Source: DTLA01 sp034436295 | Lineage (GTDB): Bacteria; Chloroflexota; Anaerolineae; DTLA01 | Reading direction: 5' to 3' | NCBI GenBank assembly: GCA_034436295.1 | Contig: DAOTVT010000008.1 | Location: 1 to 15,923, forward strand | DNA: 15,923 nt | Shown here: positions 13,263 to 15,923 of the stretch, one piece after another | Layout: every line of letters starts with the position of its first letter | Numbering within the stretch: position 1 is the stretch's first letter | Translations under genes and position numbers: made by a program | Notes under the pieces: generated by a model | The model's input: only the letters and a program-made list of their open reading frames with translations | Told to the model about the DNA's origin: nothing | The model's database searches: none

Positions 13263-13320
13263 AGGCCCGGAGAACCCCTCTGTGCCTTCGCGTCTTTGTG
13301 TGGGAATCAAGTTTCACACA
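13031..13320. repeat. Tandem repeat array, three full 83-bp units plus partial ends
   Basis: Full units begin with GTTTCACACAGAGGCACA at 13062, 13145 and 13228, each exactly 83 bp long, and a fourth start is cut short at 13311. A partial right arm precedes the first unit (13031-13061). Each unit contains two arms, CACACAGAGGCACAGAGACA and, near its end, CTCTGTGCCTTTGTGTCTTT. These arms are nearly complementary over about 26 bp with some G-U pairs and two mismatches, so each unit could form a long hairpin. There are no unique spacers, so it is not a CRISPR array. Confidence 0.93.
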
Positions 13321-13390
13321 TAGGGTCTTCGTCGCGCCCCCGCGCCGCAGGCGGGCAAAAACAGCGCGCGGGATGAGGGAGCGCCCGTCG

Positions 13391-15469
13391 CTATGGCGCG
13401 TAGTCGCGGAAGGCAAGCGGGAGATACAGGAAGTGGGTGCGTTCCACCGCGCTGCCCAACTCCCGCGTCCAGGCCATGCCGCCCGTGGTGCCGGCGAACA
13501 GTATCCCCTCCGCCGTGGCGCCAAAGGACAGCGAGCGCACCTGCCTGTTCCACAGCCCGTCGTTGAGGGCCGTCCACGACTGGCCCGCGTCGCGCGACAT
13601 GTACACGCCGTCGGAACACGTGCCGGCGAACAGGGTCTGGTCGGTGAGGAACGTGGGCGACATCTCCAGCGCGCAGACGGTTACCACATAGGTTCCAGGC
13701 AGGCCGTTGTTGAACTGCGCCCAGGTCTGTCCGCCGTCGGTGGAGCGGAAGATGCCGCCCCAACTGCTGCCCGCGTACATCGTCTTGTCGGTGTTGAACT
13801 GGGGCGAGATGGCCAGCGCGTTCACCCGCAGGCTGATAAGCCCCCGATTGGCGGGACTCCACGAGCCGCCCGCGTTCGTCGTAACGAACACGCCGTTGTC
13901 ATACGTGGCGGCAAACACCGTGCTGTCGCTGAAGTAGAAAGGCGATATGGCGAGGTCCATGATGCGCGAACTTTCCAGGCCGGTATTCACGGCCTTCCAC
14001 TGGTTGCCGCCGTCGGTGGTCTTGTACACGCCGCCCCCATCGGTGCCGGCGTAAAGCGTGCGGTCCACGCCGAAGTAGGGCGAGATGGCGAGCGCGCTGA
14101 CCCGCAGCGAGCCGAGGCCCGAGTTCACACGCGCCCACGTGCGGCCCGCATCCGTTGACTTGTACACACCGCTGCCGAGCGACCCCGCGTAGATCACGCG
14201 GTCTGTGCGGAACTCGGGCGAGATGGCCATGGCGGCGGGGGTCGGGGGCGTGTTGATCAGCCGCTCCCACGTAACTCCCCTGTCCGTGGACTTGTAGATG
14301 CCGCCGCCGGCGGTTCCCACGAACACCAGGCGGTCGGTGGCGAATTCGGGCGAGGCCTGGACGAAGTTTGCGGTGCCCAGGCCGGTGAGCAACTCGTTCA
14401 CGGGTTGCCAGGTTACGCCTGCGTCGGTGGACATCCAGACCCCGCCCTTGTCGGTGCAGATGTACAGGCGGCCATCGGCGGCGAAGGTGGGCGAGAGCGC
14501 GATGGCGCGCACCGGCACGAAGGGGATGAGGCCCTGGTTCGCGTCCGCCCAGGTGGCGCCGCCGTCGGTGGACTTGAACACGCCGCCCGGAGAGCCGAGG
14601 AACAGCGTCTGGTCCGCCGCGAAATTCGGCGACAGGGCGAGGGCCAACACCTGAAGACCGGCGGCGGGGAGATTGCCGTTGCGCTCGTGCCACGTGGCGC
14701 CGCCGTCGGTGGAGCGGAAGACGCCATGGTTGAACGTGCCGGCGAAGAGGGTTCTGTCGTCCGCGAAGGCAGGCGACACGGCCAGCGCGCGAACATCCTC
14801 GCCCAACGCCAGGCCGACGTTGGCGGCGACCCACGAGTCCCCGCCGTCGCGCGACACGAACACGCCGCCCGAGAAGGTGCCCGCGAAGACCGTGCGGTCC
14901 TGGGCATAATCGGGGGAGACGGCTAGCGCCTGGACACTGAGACTGGTCAGGCCGACGCTGGACGGGTCCCAGGCCATGCCGCCGTTCACGGACTTGAACA
15001 CGCCAGTGGCAAAGGTTCCCACGAACACGGTGTTGTCGGCGGCGAAGGTAGGCGTCGCGGCGATGGCTTGGATTCGGGGGGAAGCGCCGAGGCCCGCATT
15101 GGCCGCGCTCCACGTGCGGCCCTTGTTGGCGGAGATGAAGAATCCGTCGGTGGCGCCGGCGAAGACCAGGGAACTCACGGCGAAGTTGGGCGGCGCGGCC
15201 AGCGCGACGATGGAGTGGTCGGTGAGGCTGCCGGGTTCCCACGTCTGGCCCCGGTTGGTGGAGCGGAACACGCCGGCCTCCCACGTTCCGGCCAGCACAA
15301 TCGGGTCCGACGCAAAGGTCGGGGCAACCCACAGGGCCTGCACCTGCGCGCCGAAGGGGCCTGTCGTCGTCCACACCCCCACGCCGCTCAGCGCGGCCGT
15401 GCCCGACGAACCGACGCCGAGAAGCGCCACCAGAAGGGCCGCCGTCCCCAGGAGACGTATCTTCGCCAT
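13391..15469 (-). CDS. Secreted BNR/Asp-box repeat (sortilin-like) protein
   Basis: This is a 692-residue exported protein. The signal peptide is MAKIRLLGTAALLVALLGV and continues to about residue 27. Fourteen repeats of about 47 residues follow. Each has the pattern VxALAxSPxFAxDxTxFAGTxxGGVFKSTDGGxTW, with the Asp-box S-T-D-x-G-x-T-W clear in 13 of them and degenerate in the last (MAWTRELGSA). Such repeats form blades of sortilin/sialidase-like beta-propellers. No sialidase active-site arginine triad could be placed, so catalysis is not claimed. The extreme C-terminus is THFLYLPLAFRDYAP, a hydrophobic-aromatic tail that I associate with secreted Chloroflexota proteins. The start at 15469 is chosen because GGGAGG lies 7 nt upstream and the signal peptide begins there; the longer frame to 15565 would cross the promoter. 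Confidence 0.9.
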   Translation of the reverse strand: MAKIRLLGTAALLVALLGVGSSGTAALSGVGVWTTTGPFGAQVQALWVAPTFASDPIVLAGTWEAGVFRSTNRGQTWEPGSLTDHSIVALAAPPNFAVSSLVFAGATDGFFISANKGRTWSAANAGLGASPRIQAIAATPTFAADNTVFVGTFATGVFKSVNGGMAWDPSSVGLTSLSVQALAVSPDYAQDRTVFAGTFSGGVFVSRDGGDSWVAANVGLALGEDVRALAVSPAFADDRTLFAGTFNHGVFRSTDGGATWHERNGNLPAAGLQVLALALSPNFAADQTLFLGSPGGVFKSTDGGATWADANQGLIPFVPVRAIALSPTFAADGRLYICTDKGGVWMSTDAGVTWQPVNELLTGLGTANFVQASPEFATDRLVFVGTAGGGIYKSTDRGVTWERLINTPPTPAAMAISPEFRTDRVIYAGSLGSGVYKSTDAGRTWARVNSGLGSLRVSALAISPYFGVDRTLYAGTDGGGVYKTTDGGNQWKAVNTGLESSRIMDLAISPFYFSDSTVFAATYDNGVFVTTNAGGSWSPANRGLISLRVNALAISPQFNTDKTMYAGSSWGGIFRSTDGGQTWAQFNNGLPGTYVVTVCALEMSPTFLTDQTLFAGTCSDGVYMSRDAGQSWTALNDGLWNRQVRSLSFGATAEGILFAGTTGGMAWTRELGSAVERTHFLYLPLAFRDYAP

Positions 15470-15550
15470 CCGCAAACCTCCCGAAAGCGACGCCAGAGTC
15501 GCATGATTGCAGCCGCCGTTTGCGCGGAGGGGCGTTCCCCCCGCCCACGC

Positions 15551-15578
15551 ATTATAGCATAACAAGCAGGCGGGTCAA
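15551..15578 (-). promoter_or_regulatory. Extended -10 promoter of the BNR-repeat gene
   Basis: On the minus strand TTGACC (15578-15573), a 16-bp spacer ending in TGC, and a perfect TATAAT (15556-15551) form a strong sigma-70-like promoter with an extended -10 (TGCTATAAT). The leader to the ATG at 15469 is about 75 nt. Confidence 0.78.
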
Positions 15579-15625
15579 GCATGCGGCGGTGCGGGGGCAC
15601 GTTTCAGTTCCTGGGCAAGAAGGTA

Positions 15626-15647
15626 GGGCAGGTCTCCATACCGGCCC
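15626..15647 (+). repeat. TTTCCATA-type hairpin repeat, diverged loop TCTCCATA
   Basis: GGGCAGG-TCTCCATA-CCGGCCC. The outer GGGC/GCCC pairs, the inner stem is imperfect and the loop has one change from the common octamer. Confidence 0.6.
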
Positions 15648-15658
15648 CCTGGTGGCTA

Positions 15659-15688
15659 TCACGAATAACACGAATCTACGCGAATGGG
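15659..15688. repeat. CACGAATAACACGAAT-type intergenic repeat, copy 3
   Basis: TCACGAATAACACGAATC followed by TACGCGAATGGG matches the copies at 4603 and 4830 in its first two thirds and differs toward the 3' end. Confidence 0.8.
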
Positions 15689-15773
15689 AAACGCGAGTTT
15701 GCTTCGCATAGGGCGAATTCCCACACCTGCCCCCGGCCTGCGGTGCTACGGAAAGCCGCCCCGCGAACCGTAA

Positions 15774-15803
15774 CCGCGAATAACGCCAATCCACGCGAAT
15801 GGG
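15774..15803. repeat. CACGAATAACACGAAT-type intergenic repeat, copy 4
   Basis: CCGCGAATAACGCCAATCCA followed by CGCGAATGGG is the most diverged of the four copies, but it keeps the spacing of the GAAT/CAAT words. Confidence 0.75.
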
Positions 15804-15811
15804 GAACAGCA

Positions 15812-15833
15812 GGGCAGGTTTCCATACCTGCCC
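15812..15833 (+). repeat. TTTCCATA-loop hairpin repeat, perfect stem GGGCAGG/CCTGCCC
   Basis: Seven perfect base pairs, GGGCAGG and CCTGCCC, enclose TTTCCATA. Compared with 4753-4772 the loop is identical while the stem sequence has changed on both sides together. Confidence 0.8.
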
Positions 15834-15881
15834 CGGCCTCCGGTGGGTATGACAAGCCACACTACGAACTTGTGTTGGCGG

Positions 15882-15921
15882 CCGAGGTGCGACGCACTTC
15901 CGGAAGTGCGTCGCACCTCGG
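15882..15921. repeat. Perfect 40-bp palindrome (TGCGACGCACTT family)
   Basis: CCGAGGTGCGACGCACTTCC is followed directly by its exact reverse complement, with no loop. The core is shared with the inverted repeat at 4881-4918. The window ends 2 bp after it, so any larger element that it bounds cannot be seen. Confidence 0.93.
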
Positions 15922-15923
15922 AT

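Larger units (their letters stand above)
12829..13390. other. Interval between convergent secreted-protein genes
   Basis: It holds the gene remnant starting at 12939 and the 83-bp tandem repeat array. The last part (13323-13390) is GC-rich. On the minus strand, downstream of the BNR-repeat gene, it has a TTTTT run at 13361-13357, but I could not draw a convincing stem before it. No other gene is supported. Confidence 0.7.
15579..15881. other. Gene-free repeat mosaic at the right edge
   Basis: No gene is supported here. It contains the same repeat blocks as 4600-4920: two CACGAATAACACGAAT-type copies and two TTTCCATA-type hairpins, plus a TTTCCGTA variant around 15744-15762 (minus strand). 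The blocks occur in a different order and partly opposite orientation. Confidence 0.75.

Noticed and set aside
13031..13320. CRISPR array
   Set aside because: The 83-bp units abut directly with no unique spacers, the units are internally palindromic, and no cas gene is nearby.
13391..15469. Sialidase activity for the BNR-repeat protein
   Set aside because: Asp-boxes are present, but no arginine triad or catalytic Asp/Tyr/Glu arrangement could be placed. Asp-boxes alone are structural.
13899..15548. A 549-codon minus-strand frame overlapping the BNR-repeat gene
   Set aside because: It is an out-of-frame shadow rich in Arg and Gly. The overlapping frame has a signal peptide, a Shine-Dalgarno site and clear Asp-box repeats.

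Overview
The window is GC-rich bacterial chromosomal DNA, most likely from a member of Chloroflexota (Anaerolineae-like). The taxonomic guess rests on style rather than a marker gene: Pro/Thr (PTPTPT) linkers behind lipoprotein or membrane anchors, large secreted repeat proteins, a C-terminal 'YLPLAFR' tail, and intergenic DNA full of short hairpin and 'CACGAATAACACGAAT' repeats. No rRNA, tRNA or CRISPR array was found.

Layout. Positions 1-114 are the C-terminal 37 codons of a DDE-type transposase cut by the window edge. Positions 214-4571 on the minus strand are a compact thiamine operon. It has a sigma-70-like promoter, a TPP riboswitch, an intrinsic terminator that can serve as its expression platform, then thiamine diphosphokinase, a SAM-dependent methyltransferase, a small thiamine-binding (YkoF/MTH1187-like) protein, and a ThiXYZ-type ABC transporter (permease, NMT1/THI5-like lipoprotein, ATPase). 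Most genes overlap or nearly touch. The operon appears to import a thiamine precursor or thiamine and to activate thiamine to TPP, and TPP would shut it off. The methyltransferase is the unexplained member.

Positions 4522-4958 are a gene-free mosaic of three short repeat families. A promoter at 4959-4987 then drives a plus-strand run: a membrane-anchored TPR/L,D-transpeptidase with a non-canonical catalytic motif, a cytoplasmic coiled-coil protein of unknown role, and SelB, the selenocysteine elongation factor. SelB implies a selenocysteine-decoding organism, but selA, selC and selD are not in this window.

Positions 9823-12828 hold a promoter and a 940-residue secreted LVIVD-repeat protein (14 repeats, Pro/Thr linkers, two C-terminal FxLYD-like modules). 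Positions 12829-13390 hold a truncated small gene running into a three-unit, exactly 83-bp tandem repeat. Positions 13391-15469 (minus) encode a secreted Asp-box (BNR) repeat protein, also with 14 repeats, under a strong extended -10 promoter. The right edge (15600-15921) contains the same repeat families as 4600-4920 and ends in a perfect 40-bp palindrome.

Nothing here is clearly a wholly new system. The most interesting points are the methyltransferase inside a TPP-controlled salvage operon, a hairpin family with a fixed TTTCCATA loop and changing stems, the altered L,D-transpeptidase motif, and the possible sorting tail on the secreted proteins.
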